From Ooceraea biroi (taxonomy: Eukaryota > Arthropoda > Insecta > Hymenoptera > Formicidae), in the NCBI RefSeq assembly GCF_003672135.1, contig NC_039514.1, forward strand, positions 3,844,001-3,908,000: 64,000 nt of DNA, written 5' to 3'. Of this stretch, positions 48,242 through 57,210 are shown in pieces; positions within the stretch are counted from its first letter, which is position 1; every line of letters begins with the position of its first letter. Under the pieces are notes generated by a model. It was given only the letters and a program-made list of their open reading frames with translations, was not told the origin of the DNA and ran no database searches. Made by a program: the position numbers and the translations under genes.

Positions 48242-48772
48242 TTACGTATCGCGCGGTCGATGATCCTTCCGGCACCACCACGTGTACAACCGCAGCGCGT
48301 TCTCCAGCGCGCAGGTCCCGCTGTGCTCGCAGCAGCGATACGTCCCGGGATCGCAGCTCTCCAACTCGTTGAGACGACCGACGTCCGCGTAGTCCTCGTC
48401 GATGGATCTGACGGTCACGCGATATTCGCCGACGAGGTCGCCCAGTATGTCCTCCAACCACTGCCTCTTCTCCGTGCCCTTGACGTAGACGAGCGCGTTC
48501 CCTCCTTTGCCGGATACCGCTCTACGGATTAGAGCGCTCGAGAGTCTGTAGCTCGCAATACCGTCTGTCCAGCGCAGGCCGTGGTGGTTGGCCGTAAGCC
48601 AGTGGACCTGTGACTTCTCCTTTTTAGTCAGGCGGCTCCATGGCACCGGTGCGCGGAAGACGTGATGCGCTAGCGTACGTTCCGCCGTACGCAGCGCGGT
48701 CACTTCCTTCACCGCGAAACCGCCCTTGACGATGAAGCCTTGTAGGTCGACAAATATCGGTTCGTCGGTCAT
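48242..48772 (-). CDS. Conserved Maverick protein, 176 aa, unknown function
   Basis: It begins MTDEPIFVDLQGFIVKGGF and contains HHVFRAPVPW, LTANHHGLRW and a C-terminal Cys/His cluster (CCEHSGTC, WWC). A protein of this type recurs in insect Mavericks. The IFVDLQGF start recalls the first motif of DEDD-type nucleases, but I cannot place the other acidic residues with certainty. Intact here. Copy 2 has two nonsense changes. It lies 8 bp downstream of the capsid gene on the same strand. Confidence 0.75.
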   Translation of the reverse strand: MTDEPIFVDLQGFIVKGGFAVKEVTALRTAERTLAHHVFRAPVPWSRLTKKEKSQVHWLTANHHGLRWTDGIASYRLSSALIRRAVSGKGGNALVYVKGTEKRQWLEDILGDLVGEYRVTVRSIDEDYADVGRLNELESCDPGTYRCCEHSGTCALENALRLYTWWCRKDHRPRDT

Positions 48773-48780
48773 GGTTACGA

Positions 48781-50022
48781 CTATATGACTCGTCGAACCA
48801 CGCTCGTAAGCGGATTGTACTCTACTACGCGATCGTGAGGTATGAGGCAGGAAGCCGTGGTCTCGGGCGGGACGTTACGCCTGCAGTCGAACTCTATACG
48901 TACGTCGACGGTGGCGCTCTTCACCGCCTCGTTCTGCCTAGAGCAGTCTATAACTACGAGCGGACCGCAGTGCAGTAACTTGCTCATCGTCAGCATCGCA
49001 CCGTCATCGTCCCGATCGAGCGCGTAGTACGCTCTGCGGAATCTGGTGTACATGTCGTACAGCACTGCGTACCGATTTTTCGTAAAGTCCAGATGCATGT
49101 CGTCGTAGGGGTAGAATTCCGAATTGAGAAATAGCTTTACGTTGGAGAGGTCGCATTCGTCAAACAGAGAGGCGTCCTTCGTCACGACGTTCCTTCGACC
49201 GGTCTGCAGCGCGAAGATGACGTAGCGCGGTTTTTCCAGCTGCGTAGCCGCTTTAATGACCCAGGTGTGTGTGGTCGTGCTCTGCAGAAGTGGGAACTCG
49301 TACAGGTCCCACGAGTGAAACGCCATGCTGAGAAATCGTCCGTTCTCGAGGGTGCGCAGCAGCCGTAGGTTGTTGATCTCGTTCAGGTACACGTGCGGCA
49401 TGCGCCACTGCACCTTGTGCAGGTCTATCTTCGGCTCGTGTCGGTCGCTCGACTGCACGACGCAGTTGTTGTCGTTACGCGCGCGAATCAGAACGAGTTC
49501 CTGTCGCGCGTTGATCACCACGCGTCTGTAGTCCTCGCAGAACCCCAGCAACATCCCGAGAGGGACGCAGAGGTTGAAATCACCCGGTCCCGACGTGTTG
49601 TTCACCACGCTCCATTCCGCGTTCTGCAGGATGTTAGCGTGCACGTGAGTCAGGGACGCGTAGTTCTTGAGCGTACTCGTGACGCCGACGTTTCGGCTCC
49701 TGTCTATCTCAACGCCGTTGAGCTCGTAACGAATCTCGTCGAACAGGAACGCCGCGCAGTTGTTCACCAGTCGCGCCTGGTCCTTGTGCGCCACTAAATC
49801 ACCTCCTTCTCCAGCTGACGTCCCGACGATCGAGAACATACCCTTGATGTACAGGTAGCTCTCGCAGGGCAACGTGTACAGATCCTGCTGTTGTATGGGA
49901 ATCCTTATCTCGTCGCTGTACCTAAACGAGGTGTTTGCGTACGGGTTATACGTGTGGGTCTCGAGGCCGACTATGCGCTCGTCGAAGACCGGTTCACCGG
50001 CGATATCAAGCACGTCGGCCAT
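48781..50022 (-). CDS. Double jelly-roll major capsid protein
   Basis: An intact 413-residue frame starting MADVLDIAGEPVFDERIVG. The segments YSDEIRIPIQQQDLYTLP, FLFDEIRYELNGVEIDRSRN and a terminal VEYNPLTSVV are typical of the Polinton hexon-like protein. It would form the pseudo-hexameric capsomers of an icosahedral particle. The length is shorter than many capsid proteins of larger viruses but fits this group. Copy 2 carries three frame shifts. Flanking genes encode the minor capsid protein and protease on the same strand. Confidence 0.85.
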   Translation of the reverse strand: MADVLDIAGEPVFDERIVGLETHTYNPYANTSFRYSDEIRIPIQQQDLYTLPCESYLYIKGMFSIVGTSAGEGGDLVAHKDQARLVNNCAAFLFDEIRYELNGVEIDRSRNVGVTSTLKNYASLTHVHANILQNAEWSVVNNTSGPGDFNLCVPLGMLLGFCEDYRRVVINARQELVLIRARNDNNCVVQSSDRHEPKIDLHKVQWRMPHVYLNEINNLRLLRTLENGRFLSMAFHSWDLYEFPLLQSTTTHTWVIKAATQLEKPRYVIFALQTGRRNVVTKDASLFDECDLSNVKLFLNSEFYPYDDMHLDFTKNRYAVLYDMYTRFRRAYYALDRDDDGAMLTMSKLLHCGPLVVIDCSRQNEAVKSATVDVRIEFDCRRNVPPETTASCLIPHDRVVEYNPLTSVVRRVI

Positions 50023-50187
50023 CGTCGACGGCGTATCCCAACGAGCGGAGGAAGGTGACGTTCTCCGCGCTCAGCAGCGCGCCGTTACCGCTCGCGCGCG
50101 CTTCCCCCTCGGGGCGATCGTGCTTCCCCGTGGTACCTCTTCTTCCGTCCTCGTCACCACCCCGTAGAACGAGCATAACACTCCGCT

Positions 50188-50976
50188 CTACGCAGCGCGC
50201 GATCGTCGCACGTGCAGGCGCACTGTTATCTCCTCGCCGCAGAAGTCGATCGGGCGACCGTTCTGATCGACGACGCGCACCGTTATGTCCGTGACGCTCC
50301 GCGCGACGAGCGGGAGGTAAATGATCTGGCCGGGTCTCTCGGACAGTTTATATCCCGGTGGCACGTTGGGTGAGAACTCGTGTATCGTGTGCGCCGGTCT
50401 GTCGTTAGTGTACGCTCCCGCGGTGACGTTGCACTCCAGGCGAATGACGTTCACGCTCATAATGTTCACCGGTTCGTCGGAGGCGTACCACCTGTTGGGT
50501 CGAAGAACGCGGGGCGAGAAACCCAAGAGCGGGCCGATGGTGCCGGGTAGAGCGAAGTTCACCCTGTAGACGCACTTTATCTCGCTTCGCATGGTGTTGT
50601 CGTTTGCGCGTAAAGCGAGCTCTCCCTCCCCCGCGCTTTCCTCATCGTCGTACATGTCGTACGCGTTGAGGTAGTCACCGTCGTCGTCGCCACCGTCGAG
50701 GCCCTCCGCCACCGTCGCTCCGCGTCGATGGAGCAACGCGTCCCTCAGGAACCGGCTTATGGCACTGAGCTCGTAGGATCCCTCTGGAATCGTTATCAGC
50801 GCGTCCTTCTCGCCGAAGTAGAATCTGTTGTTGCTCGCGTCGACGTTTGGTATCGAGTTGTAGGTCTCGAAGTCCGCGAGACCGAGCTCGTAGCGGCCGT
50901 CGCTCAGATCGATGGGTGGGAAGTAGCTCACCGTGAGGACGCTGCTTTTACCGGTCAGCGTGAGCGTCAGCGACAT
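50188..50976 (-). CDS. Penton-like minor capsid protein
   Basis: The chosen start gives MSLTLTLTGKSSVL, followed by FPPIDLSDGRYELGLADF and ETYNSIPNV, the hallmark of Polinton minor capsid proteins (single jelly roll). An upstream ATG at 51018 is in frame but would overlap the protease gene. The middle contains an acidic low-complexity stretch (DGGDDDGDYL, DDEESAGEGE). The frame is intact and ends at 50188. It would occupy the five-fold vertices. Confidence 0.85.
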   Translation of the reverse strand: MSLTLTLTGKSSVLTVSYFPPIDLSDGRYELGLADFETYNSIPNVDASNNRFYFGEKDALITIPEGSYELSAISRFLRDALLHRRGATVAEGLDGGDDDGDYLNAYDMYDDEESAGEGELALRANDNTMRSEIKCVYRVNFALPGTIGPLLGFSPRVLRPNRWYASDEPVNIMSVNVIRLECNVTAGAYTNDRPAHTIHEFSPNVPPGYKLSERPGQIIYLPLVARSVTDITVRVVDQNGRPIDFCGEEITVRLHVRRSRAA

Positions 50977-50984
50977 GCGAAACG

Positions 50985-51410
50985 CTACCACTCGATGTTC
51001 CAGAGAAAACGTAGACACAACTGCTCACAGATCTGCTCGTCGTACGTCTGATAGCGGTGACGATTGTACGCGATCGTCACGTCACCGCCCAGATAGCGCT
51101 CGAGCGCACGCGGCGGTCGCAGGTTACCGAAACCGTCGAAGTAGACGGCTCTGTCGCCCCTTTTGGCGTACGCCACCCAATGGGTCCCAGAACCCGCGGA
51201 GTCGTCGAGGTTCACGACGCCGCACTCGTTGCGACGAGCGCGCGCGGGTAAGGCGTCGCGCATGAACACCCCTCTGAAGAACGGCACGCGAAGGCGCGCG
51301 GCCTCCGCCGCAAGCTGCGCACCCGTCGTCGCGCCCGGTGGCAGTCCTAGCGTCGACGGGGACGTTTTTTTTCCTAACGCGTCCGCCACTGCCAGACGCA
51401 CCGCGCCCAA
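50985..51410 (-). CDS. Adenain-like cysteine protease (maturation protease)
   Basis: It contains PFFRGVFMRDALP, then VNLDDSAGSGTHWVAYAKRGD with the catalytic His, then YFDGFGNLRPP with the acidic partner, then QICEQLCLRFL with the catalytic Cys. This is the C5-type arrangement. The N-terminus is uncertain: an eight-A run (51365-51372) lies where the pVI-like frame upstream and this frame meet, and a change of one base there would fuse them. I infer that the two may originally be one protein. Confidence 0.85.
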   Translation of the reverse strand: MGAVRLAVADALGKKTSPSTLGLPPGATTGAQLAAEAARLRVPFFRGVFMRDALPARARRNECGVVNLDDSAGSGTHWVAYAKRGDRAVYFDGFGNLRPPRALERYLGGDVTIAYNRHRYQTYDEQICEQLCLRFLWNIEW

Positions 51411-51594
51411 GCGCGTACGGCGCGAGATACAGGCCGCGCCCTTCCATCGCGCGATTGTGACGTTGCAGTTCCTCCAACTGACTGGGCTTGGCCTTGTTGT
51501 CGTTCACCGCCTTCGCGACCGTGGCCGCGCCGCCGATCAATGACCCGAGCGTGCCCAGGACCGGCAGGAGCGGCAAGAAGCCGCCGCGTTTCAT
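51373..51594 (-). CDS. pVI-like minor virion protein (possible N-terminal part of protease)
   Basis: It starts MKRGGFLPLLPVLGTLGSLI, a short hydrophobic and amphipathic region recalling membrane-lytic pVI/VP1-tail segments. QLEELQRHNRAME and GLYLAPY follow. The ATG overlaps the stop of the PLA2 gene (TAATG). Beyond the A run the frame stays open to 51124, but the translation there is not family-like. Assignment as pVI analogue rests on size, position and character. Confidence 0.55.
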
Positions 51595-52028
51595 TATTGG
51601 AAGCCTCCTCGCTGGTCTCTTGGTCGCGGTCTCGTACCCCTCTTCCTCCTCGTCCTCGTTCCAGCAACCGTTCGCTTCCTTTTCGCGCCCATTCCGAGTT
51701 TCGTCTTGGCCTTCATGGCGGCCCATACGGCCGCCACGGCGGCTCTCTCGCCAAAGCTCAAGTCGCCCGTCCAGACGCGATCGCGCGCTCTGTCCGCGAG
51801 CACAAGGTCGGCCGCGTGCCGATCGTCCGTCCGTCGGCTGCGCGAGTAGGCGATGTCGTGCTCGCGGCAGGCAGCGTCCAACGGATTGACGCCGTGATCG
51901 TCCCGCGCGAGTCGCTTCGCGAGTATCGTGCCGGGTCCGCAGAACTGGTAGCCGGGAACGTGAAGTTCGATCGGAAGTTCGTCTATGGCGCGATTGAGCA
52001 GACCCGAACCGCAAGCGGCTAGACGCAT
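51594..52028 (-). CDS. Phospholipase A2-domain virion protein
   Basis: Intact 144 residues. The calcium loop YQFCGPGT and the catalytic block LDAACREHDIAYS, with the His-Asp pair, match the parvovirus VP1-type PLA2 family also reported in some adintoviruses. The C-terminal third is strongly basic (AKRKRT, RTRRKRG), consistent with nuclear targeting or DNA binding, and ends QRGGFQ. In parvoviruses such a domain helps the particle leave endosomes. The same role here is inference. Divergent from the ATPase gene. Confidence 0.85.
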   Translation of the reverse strand: MRLAACGSGLLNRAIDELPIELHVPGYQFCGPGTILAKRLARDDHGVNPLDAACREHDIAYSRSRRTDDRHAADLVLADRARDRVWTGDLSFGERAAVAAVWAAMKAKTKLGMGAKRKRTVAGTRTRRKRGTRPRPRDQRGGFQ

Positions 52029-52111
52029 TTGTCACGCGCCGGAGCAGTCGTAGGCGCGTGCGGGGGCAGCCTCGCGTACGCGACTGATCGAACCGGTGGC
52101 GTGGATCAACC

Positions 52112-52119
52112 TATAAATA
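52112..52119 (+). promoter_or_regulatory. TATA box in the divergent PLA2/ATPase intergenic region
   Basis: CTATAAATAG lies about 40 bp before the ATPase ATG. It is a perfect-length palindromic variant (CTATTTATAG on the other strand), so it could serve both directions, though the distance suits the ATPase. Confidence 0.55.
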
Positions 52120-52157
52120 GCCGGGCGCCTCCGCGCGCGCGAGCGATCACGTGCGAC

Positions 52158-52850
52158 ATGCGCTACGTCAAGCAGCCCGCGCGGATACGAGTGTTGACCC
52201 TGTGCGACAGGATCGGGGGTGGAGAGGGGAGAGCGAGCAGACACGGTTCCCTGCTACCGAATACCATACGCGCCCTGGTCTGCGGCCCGTCGGGATGCGG
52301 CAAGACGAACGTCGTGATCGGCCTGCTCGAGAGTCCGCACGGCGTGCGCTTCGAGAATGTGTACGTGCACTCGAAATCGCTGGGTCAGCCGAAGTACCGC
52401 TACCTGGAGCGTCTACTGGGATCGATGGAGGAGATCGGGTACCACGCGTTCCCCGACAGCGGTGACGTCGTACCGCCGCACGAGGCCCCGCCGCACTCGA
52501 TATTCGTTTTCAACGACGTCGCGTGCGACAGGCAGGGGCGCCATGAGGAAGCACTTCTCGATGGGCAGGCACTCGCTCGTCGACTGCTTCTACCTGTGTC
52601 AGACGTACGCCCGGATACCGAAACACCTGCTGCGCGACAACGTGAATCTGCTGATCCTATTTCGACAGGACGGTACTAATCTGAGGCACGTGTACAACGA
52701 TCACGCGAACACCGACATGACCTTCGAGGAGTTCGTCCGCTGTGTCGCGACTGTTGGCGCCGGCGGTACGGCTTTCTCGTGATAAACAAGGACAGCGTGC
52801 TTCGCAACGGTAGATACAGGCGCGAATTCAACGAGTACGCCGTGCCGTAG
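52158..52850 (+). pseudogene. Packaging ATPase (FtsK/HerA type), two frame breaks
   Basis: It starts MRYVKQPARIRVLTL. Walker A is GPSGCGKTN and Walker B is SIFVFNDVACD, with Asn in the place where relatives often have Asp. YLCQTYARIPKHLLRDN and GFLVINKDS follow. The reading frame changes near 52540 and again near 52745, so the copy as assembled is broken. In an intact relative it would pump the genome into the capsid. Copy 2 is beyond the window, so no check by comparison is possible here. Confidence 0.85.
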
Positions 52851-53005
52851 ACGGGGACAGGATAGTAGAGGGGGGCAGTCGTCGCAGGCATGTCGAGCGA
52901 GGCTGTCGCGCCCGCGCTGCAGGAGCGCGAGGCGATCGCTGAGGAGATCGCGCACGCGCGCGCGATTCGATTCGCAGGAAGCACTGGAGTCTGAGAACCG
53001 GCAGA

Positions 53006-53947
53006 ATGGAGGACGAACGTGCTCTTGAGAGCCACTTCAAGCCGATCGTCGAGCCGTTGAAACGGTTGGTCGAGCACTCCGTCGACGAGCCCGACGCCGT
53101 GGACGCGTCCCGCGTGAAGAGGAAGTTCGAGCACGAGGACACCGACGCCTTCACGTCCGCGATAGTTACGCCGCAGAAGCTAAAGATAGGTCGACACAGA
53201 CTGATCGCCACGTCATCACCGCTGATAAGCTCGACGCCCGCGCGCGACGCGGCGCCCGAGACGCCGGTGCCGATGAGCCCGCTGGAGCGATCCTTCGCCA
53301 AGGTTATGCGAACAGACGCGAGCAGGGACGCGCTGCTAGATACGCTGGGACCGCTGGGTCGGAGGTACGTGGGCGCGCTGTTCACGGACAGCGACGGCCC
53401 CGCCAGCAGGACGAGCGCCGTCGACAACGTATACGGGGTGTTCATCGGCGAGACCGGCACGATGCTCGGCGACAAGCGCTTCGACATCGGCGCGGACGAC
53501 TCCATATTCGTGGGCGGTACGCGGTACGAAGGTACGCCTGGTCTGTACGAGCTTATCTTCATACGAACCCCCGACGAGAGCGTGTACAACGTGCACGATA
53601 CTACGCTGTACTACAGGATCCTTTTGGCGACGAACGCGCACAAACAGAGACATCAGGAGCAAGGGCAGATCAAGGGTAACAAGGGACACAAGTACAGGAC
53701 GATCATCGCCCCGTTGATGGGCGTTCGTCCGACCGCGGGTCACTGGGGAGCCGGCATGGAACGTCCGCCACCCCCGACCATGAGGGTAACCGACAAGATA
53801 GACTACGTACACTGGGACGATCCGAACGAACTGGTGGATCGCCTCAGGCTCATCGAGGCGTCGCGCGGCGCGGGCAACGACTCGCACGACGCCAAGTTCC
53901 TGTCTATAATCGAGGAGCTCCGAGAGGCGGGCGTCATTGCGCCCTGA
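53006..53947 (+). CDS. Conserved Maverick protein, 313 aa
   Basis: The intact frame begins MEDERALESHFKPIVEPLKR. The C-terminal half has VYGVFIGETG, GTPGLYELIFI and ELVDRLRLIEASRGAGN, ending IIEELREAGVIAP, a pattern frequent in insect Maverick proteins of unknown function (possibly the family called DUF8207; not verified). Weak coding similarity upstream (52890-53005, MSSEAVAPALQERE) in another frame suggests that the N-terminus was once longer. It lies between the ATPase and the fibre-like gene, all on the plus strand. Confidence 0.7.
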   Translation: MEDERALESHFKPIVEPLKRLVEHSVDEPDAVDASRVKRKFEHEDTDAFTSAIVTPQKLKIGRHRLIATSSPLISSTPARDAAPETPVPMSPLERSFAKVMRTDASRDALLDTLGPLGRRYVGALFTDSDGPASRTSAVDNVYGVFIGETGTMLGDKRFDIGADDSIFVGGTRYEGTPGLYELIFIRTPDESVYNVHDTTLYYRILLATNAHKQRHQEQGQIKGNKGHKYRTIIAPLMGVRPTAGHWGAGMERPPPPTMRVTDKIDYVHWDDPNELVDRLRLIEASRGAGNDSHDAKFLSIIEELREAGVIAP

Positions 53948-53968
53948 CGCGCCCGTAGCGACGCATCG

Positions 53969-54751
53969 ATGCCCGTGAACAAGTTCGGCGCCACCCTCGC
54001 GCGGAGCGGCGACTACGCTACGGGGTTTCGAGCCAGCGACGCTCGCGGTTACGTGCGCCACAACGCTCTCTGCCTCGTCCCAGACAGCGACGAGTACGAC
54101 GCAAAGAGGCGTCGAATACGGAACGTGGCAGTACCGCGGGAGGAACACGACGCGGTAAACCGGTATCACGTAGACCAGCGGGTCGACTCGTTGTCCGAGG
54201 CCCAGCGCAAGGACTACCGCGACCTTCGCGAGGCGGTCGTCGCGCTGCGAGCGGATGTCGAGGGTGCGTCCGCGTCGCTCTCCGCTAGGATGGACGCGCT
54301 GGGAAGCAGGATCGGAGCTCTGGAGACGCGCACCGCCACGACGGACGCGCACAGAGACGAGACGAACGGCCGGATCGGCGAGTTGGTCGCAGCCGTCGAG
54401 GAAACGAGGAAGCTGATCGTCGCTCAGGAGGAGAGATTCACCGCGTCATTGTCGCGGCTGCAGTCCGATACGACCTTCCTGAGGACGCATGTGGACTCGC
54501 ACCACACGAGGCTGAACTACCTCGCGGATAACGTGGCGAAGGCGCGAACGGACGTTAGAGCAAACACGATCCGATTGGACAAGGTCACGACGACCGCGTA
54601 GTCGTGCGAGGAACGGGCCACCAATATCGAAGCAACGGTGTCGAAGGTGAGGGACGAGCTGAGCGGACTCTCGAGCACCGTCAGCTCTCTCGTGAGATCC
54701 AACGAGGCTGCGCAGGAGCCCGCGGGCAACGTCTATAACGTACCCGTATAA
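53969..54751 (+). pseudogene. Coiled-coil fibre-like protein with one internal stop
   Basis: It starts MPVNKFGATLARSGDY and contains RRIRNVAVPREEHDAVNRY, resembling the shaft and spike repeats of viral fibres (I-NV-P-DAVN-Y). A long heptad-rich coiled coil follows. A TAG at 54599-54601 interrupts, but the same frame continues in coiled-coil style to a TAA at 54749-54751 (261 codons). The product might be the virion spike or a trimeric attachment protein (inference). No receptor-binding head is recognised. Confidence 0.65.
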
Positions 54752-54898
54752 TAGCCGCGACGCAACTCGAACGTCGCGGGCTTTATTGCGCGATACGAGG
54801 AGAATCGAGGGACCGGCGCATCGTTGGAACAGCGAATCGTACGGACGCAACGAGGATCGTCGGAGTGTCCGTACCGAGGACCCTCTCGCCGCGTCGCG

Positions 54899-55849
54899 AT
54901 GAAGACCAAGTCGCGCGGTAACGTTAGTTCGGAGAGGTTACAGCTGACTCGCGAATTACACGCACCAGCGAGAAGAAACTCTCCTCGCCGTCGCGTTATC
55001 GTACGCGGGTACGACGACCTGTGGCAGGCGGATGTGGTCGACATGCAGTCGTACGCGCGTCAAAACAGAGGCTACCGCTACATACTGACGATCATCGACG
55101 CGCTGAGCAAGTACGCGTGGGCGGTACCTCTCAAGCGCAAGTCCGGAAGCGAGGTCGCCGGGTTGTTCGCAAGTATATTTCGCGACGCCGGCAGGTGTCC
55201 ACAGAACCTGCACACCGACGAGGGCAAAGAGTTCTACAACTCGCACGTGCGAGAACTGACGCGTAAGCACGGTATAAATCACTATTCCACGCACTCGGTA
55301 ATGAAAGCCTCGTTAGTGGAACGTTTCAATCGTACGCTGAAGAATGAAATGGGGAAAGTGTTTACGCTCAATGGAACGTACAAATGGGTGGACGTGCTAT
55401 CGCATCTCGTTAGCGAGTACAACGCTCGGCGTCACCGCGCTATCGCGATGCGTCCGGTCGACGTCACGCCGGTCAAGGCTGCACAGCTGCTATCCACTGT
55501 TTACAAACGCGTGAAAATACCCGCTCCAGCGAAATTGCACGCGGGCGATGAGGTGCGCGTGAGCAAGTATAAGACCGTCTTCGCGAAGGGTTATACACCG
55601 AATTGGAGCACGGAGGTGTTTACGGTGGCGAAGGTGCAACGGACCAATCGCGTGACGTACCTGTTGCAAGACTATAGCGGTAAATCGATCTCCGGCGGAT
55701 TCTACGAGCACGAGTTACTCAGAGCCCGTTACCCGGACGTCTACCTCATGGAAAAGGTGTTGCGGCGGAGAGGAAACAAGGAGTACGTCAAGTGGCTCGG
55801 AATGGACGCGTCGCACAATTCTTGGATCAGTTGGGATGATGTGTTGTAA
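54899..55849 (+). CDS. Retrovirus-type integrase with C-terminal chromodomain
   Basis: An intact frame of 316 residues from the ATG at 54899 (open further up to 54824). The rve core shows the D-D-E residues in WQADVVDM, LHTDEGKEFY and SLVERFNRTLK. An SH3-like region with VRVSKYKTVFAKGYTPNW follows. The end, YLMEKVLRRRGNKEYVKW to SHNSWISWDDVL, is a chromodomain that could guide insertion through chromatin marks. This is the c-integrase type of Mavericks. Confidence 0.92.
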   Translation: MKTKSRGNVSSERLQLTRELHAPARRNSPRRRVIVRGYDDLWQADVVDMQSYARQNRGYRYILTIIDALSKYAWAVPLKRKSGSEVAGLFASIFRDAGRCPQNLHTDEGKEFYNSHVRELTRKHGINHYSTHSVMKASLVERFNRTLKNEMGKVFTLNGTYKWVDVLSHLVSEYNARRHRAIAMRPVDVTPVKAAQLLSTVYKRVKIPAPAKLHAGDEVRVSKYKTVFAKGYTPNWSTEVFTVAKVQRTNRVTYLLQDYSGKSISGGFYEHELLRARYPDVYLMEKVLRRRGNKEYVKWLGMDASHNSWISWDDVL

Positions 55850-56560
55850 TTGCACGCGTATATATGATATAGTATATGATATAGCATGTACTTAAAAATT
55901 ATTTATCACAATAAAAGATTGCGACAATGCTAACACGCGCTGTTATTTCTCGAACGGCGTCACCGCGCTATCGCGATGCGTCCGGCCTTGCCCGCACAGC
56001 TGTTATCCAATGAAGCGAAATTTCTTTCGTCCAATGCATCGAAATTTCTCGCGAGTAAGTATAAAAGACCTTCTTTCCTAAGGACCGTGCACCGAATTGA
56101 TACGAATGCGTATTACTATTTATTGCATAAGCGTATTACTATTTATTTATAGTATACACTATATGAATTATTACATCGTAAGAGTTCAACGCGCTATCGC
56201 GACGCGTCCGGTCGACGTCACGCCGGCCTTGCCCGCACAGCCGCTATCCAATGCAGCGAAATTTCGCGCGAGCGAGTATAAGATTACCTTCGCGAAGGGC
56301 CATGCACCGAATTGGAGCAATATCGCATACGGTTTGCGATAAAATCATATGTACGTATGTGTATTGCTATTTATGTTAAAGTATTCAAATGTTACATACA
56401 ATATATACGAATACGTATTACCACTATTTATTGGATTATAATAACATATTACAATATTTCATACAATATATTATATACGAATGAATGTTGTATTACAAAA
56501 TTAGATACGATATATCATACAAAAATTTTTTTTCGCAGTAATACGAATGCGTTCCCCTTA
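55850..56560. other. AT-rich region with two integrase-derived fragments
   Basis: 55956-56090 and 56190-56325 each repeat parts of the integrase segment around 55430-55620 (CGCGCTATCGCGATGCGTCC, then the TATAAGA...TTCGCGAAGG region) with internal deletions. Neither codes for a full domain. The rest is simple AT-rich DNA containing repeated TACGAATGCGTATTAC phrases. No other gene seen. Confidence 0.65.
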
Positions 56561-56564
56561 CGTG

Positions 56565-56959
56565 TCACCGTCGAATACTGTAGTGCCCCCACGGGAGAGT
56601 ACTGGTTGAGCCGGGTACGACGTACCGTTTGTCGTCGTGTGGGCTGAGGGCTAGCTTAGTCTCCGATACGGTGTATACGCGATGCAGCTTTGACTGTATC
56701 CGCGACTGTCGACAGGTCATTTCCGTCCATTCCCTCAAACAGCGCGCGTAGTCGTCGAACGTTATCGTTCTACCCACGACGCTCCTGCACACGCCCTTGA
56801 TCCTCTTCGTGTCCCTCTTTCCGCGTACCCTCAGCGCGTACATCTTCGACCTCAACCCGATGAACTCCGTCATGAAGGCGCCGTTGTTCTCGTCCTTCAT
56901 GAGACCCGGCACCTTCTTGTTCCGCAGGGGCATACCGTACAGGTTTTCCGCGGATAGTC
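56565..56959 (-). pseudogene. DNA polymerase B, C-terminal fragment running into the gap
   Basis: Minus-strand translation includes GLMKDENNGAFMTEFIGLRS, TITFDDYARCLRE and ALSPHDDKRYVVP, ending with GHYSIRR. This is the C-terminal signature of protein-primed PolB in insect Mavericks. The remainder of the gene would lie to the right, inside the N run. It is partial because of the gap, and the visible part shows no break. Confidence 0.85.
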
Positions 56960-57059
56960 NNNNNNNNNNNNNNNNNNNNNNNNNNNNNNNNNNNNNNNNN
57001 NNNNNNNNNNNNNNNNNNNNNNNNNNNNNNNNNNNNNNNNNNNNNNNNNNNNNNNNNNN
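56960..57059. other. Assembly gap, 100 N
   Basis: Exactly 100 undetermined bases, the usual placeholder for a gap of unknown size. It hides the body of PolB and the right end of copy 1. Confidence 0.99.
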
Positions 57060-57073
57060 GGAGGTATTTTTGG

Positions 57074-57210
57074 GCCGAGTGTGGTTTTCCTGTCGATAAC
57101 GTTCCGTTTTTGGACGCCCGTGTCGTCGCGGTGGTCCCGCGACGAGTCCCCGAACCGGATGTGGTTTTTCCGCCCGATAACGTTCTATTTTTGGAAATTC
57201 CTTAATTTTC
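57074..57210. repeat. Subterminal repeats of copy 2
   Basis: Two modules of the type TGTGGTTTTCC, then CGATAACGTTC and TTTTTGG (starting about 57077 and 57158) match those of copy 1. Confidence 0.55.

Larger units (their letters stand above)
43010..56959. mobile_element. Maverick/Polinton (adintovirus-like) element, copy 1
   Basis: One block carries integrase, PolB C-terminus, double jelly-roll capsid protein, penton-like protein, adenain-like protease and packaging ATPase, the defining Polinton set. The block is visibly GC-richer than its surroundings. The right end is lost in a 100-N gap. The same left end recurs after the gap, so two copies lie head to tail with an offset of about 14.15 kb. 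Confidence 0.9.

Noticed and set aside
51124..52035. 303-codon frame across PLA2 and pVI-like region
   Set aside because: Its first half is the wrong frame of the PLA2 gene. Only the segment from 51594 to about 51373 looks like a real protein.
53336..54352. Long antisense frame of 338 codons
   Set aside because: It overlaps two plus-strand genes with recognisable family motifs. Its length comes from high GC, which makes stops rare, and its translation shows no domain.
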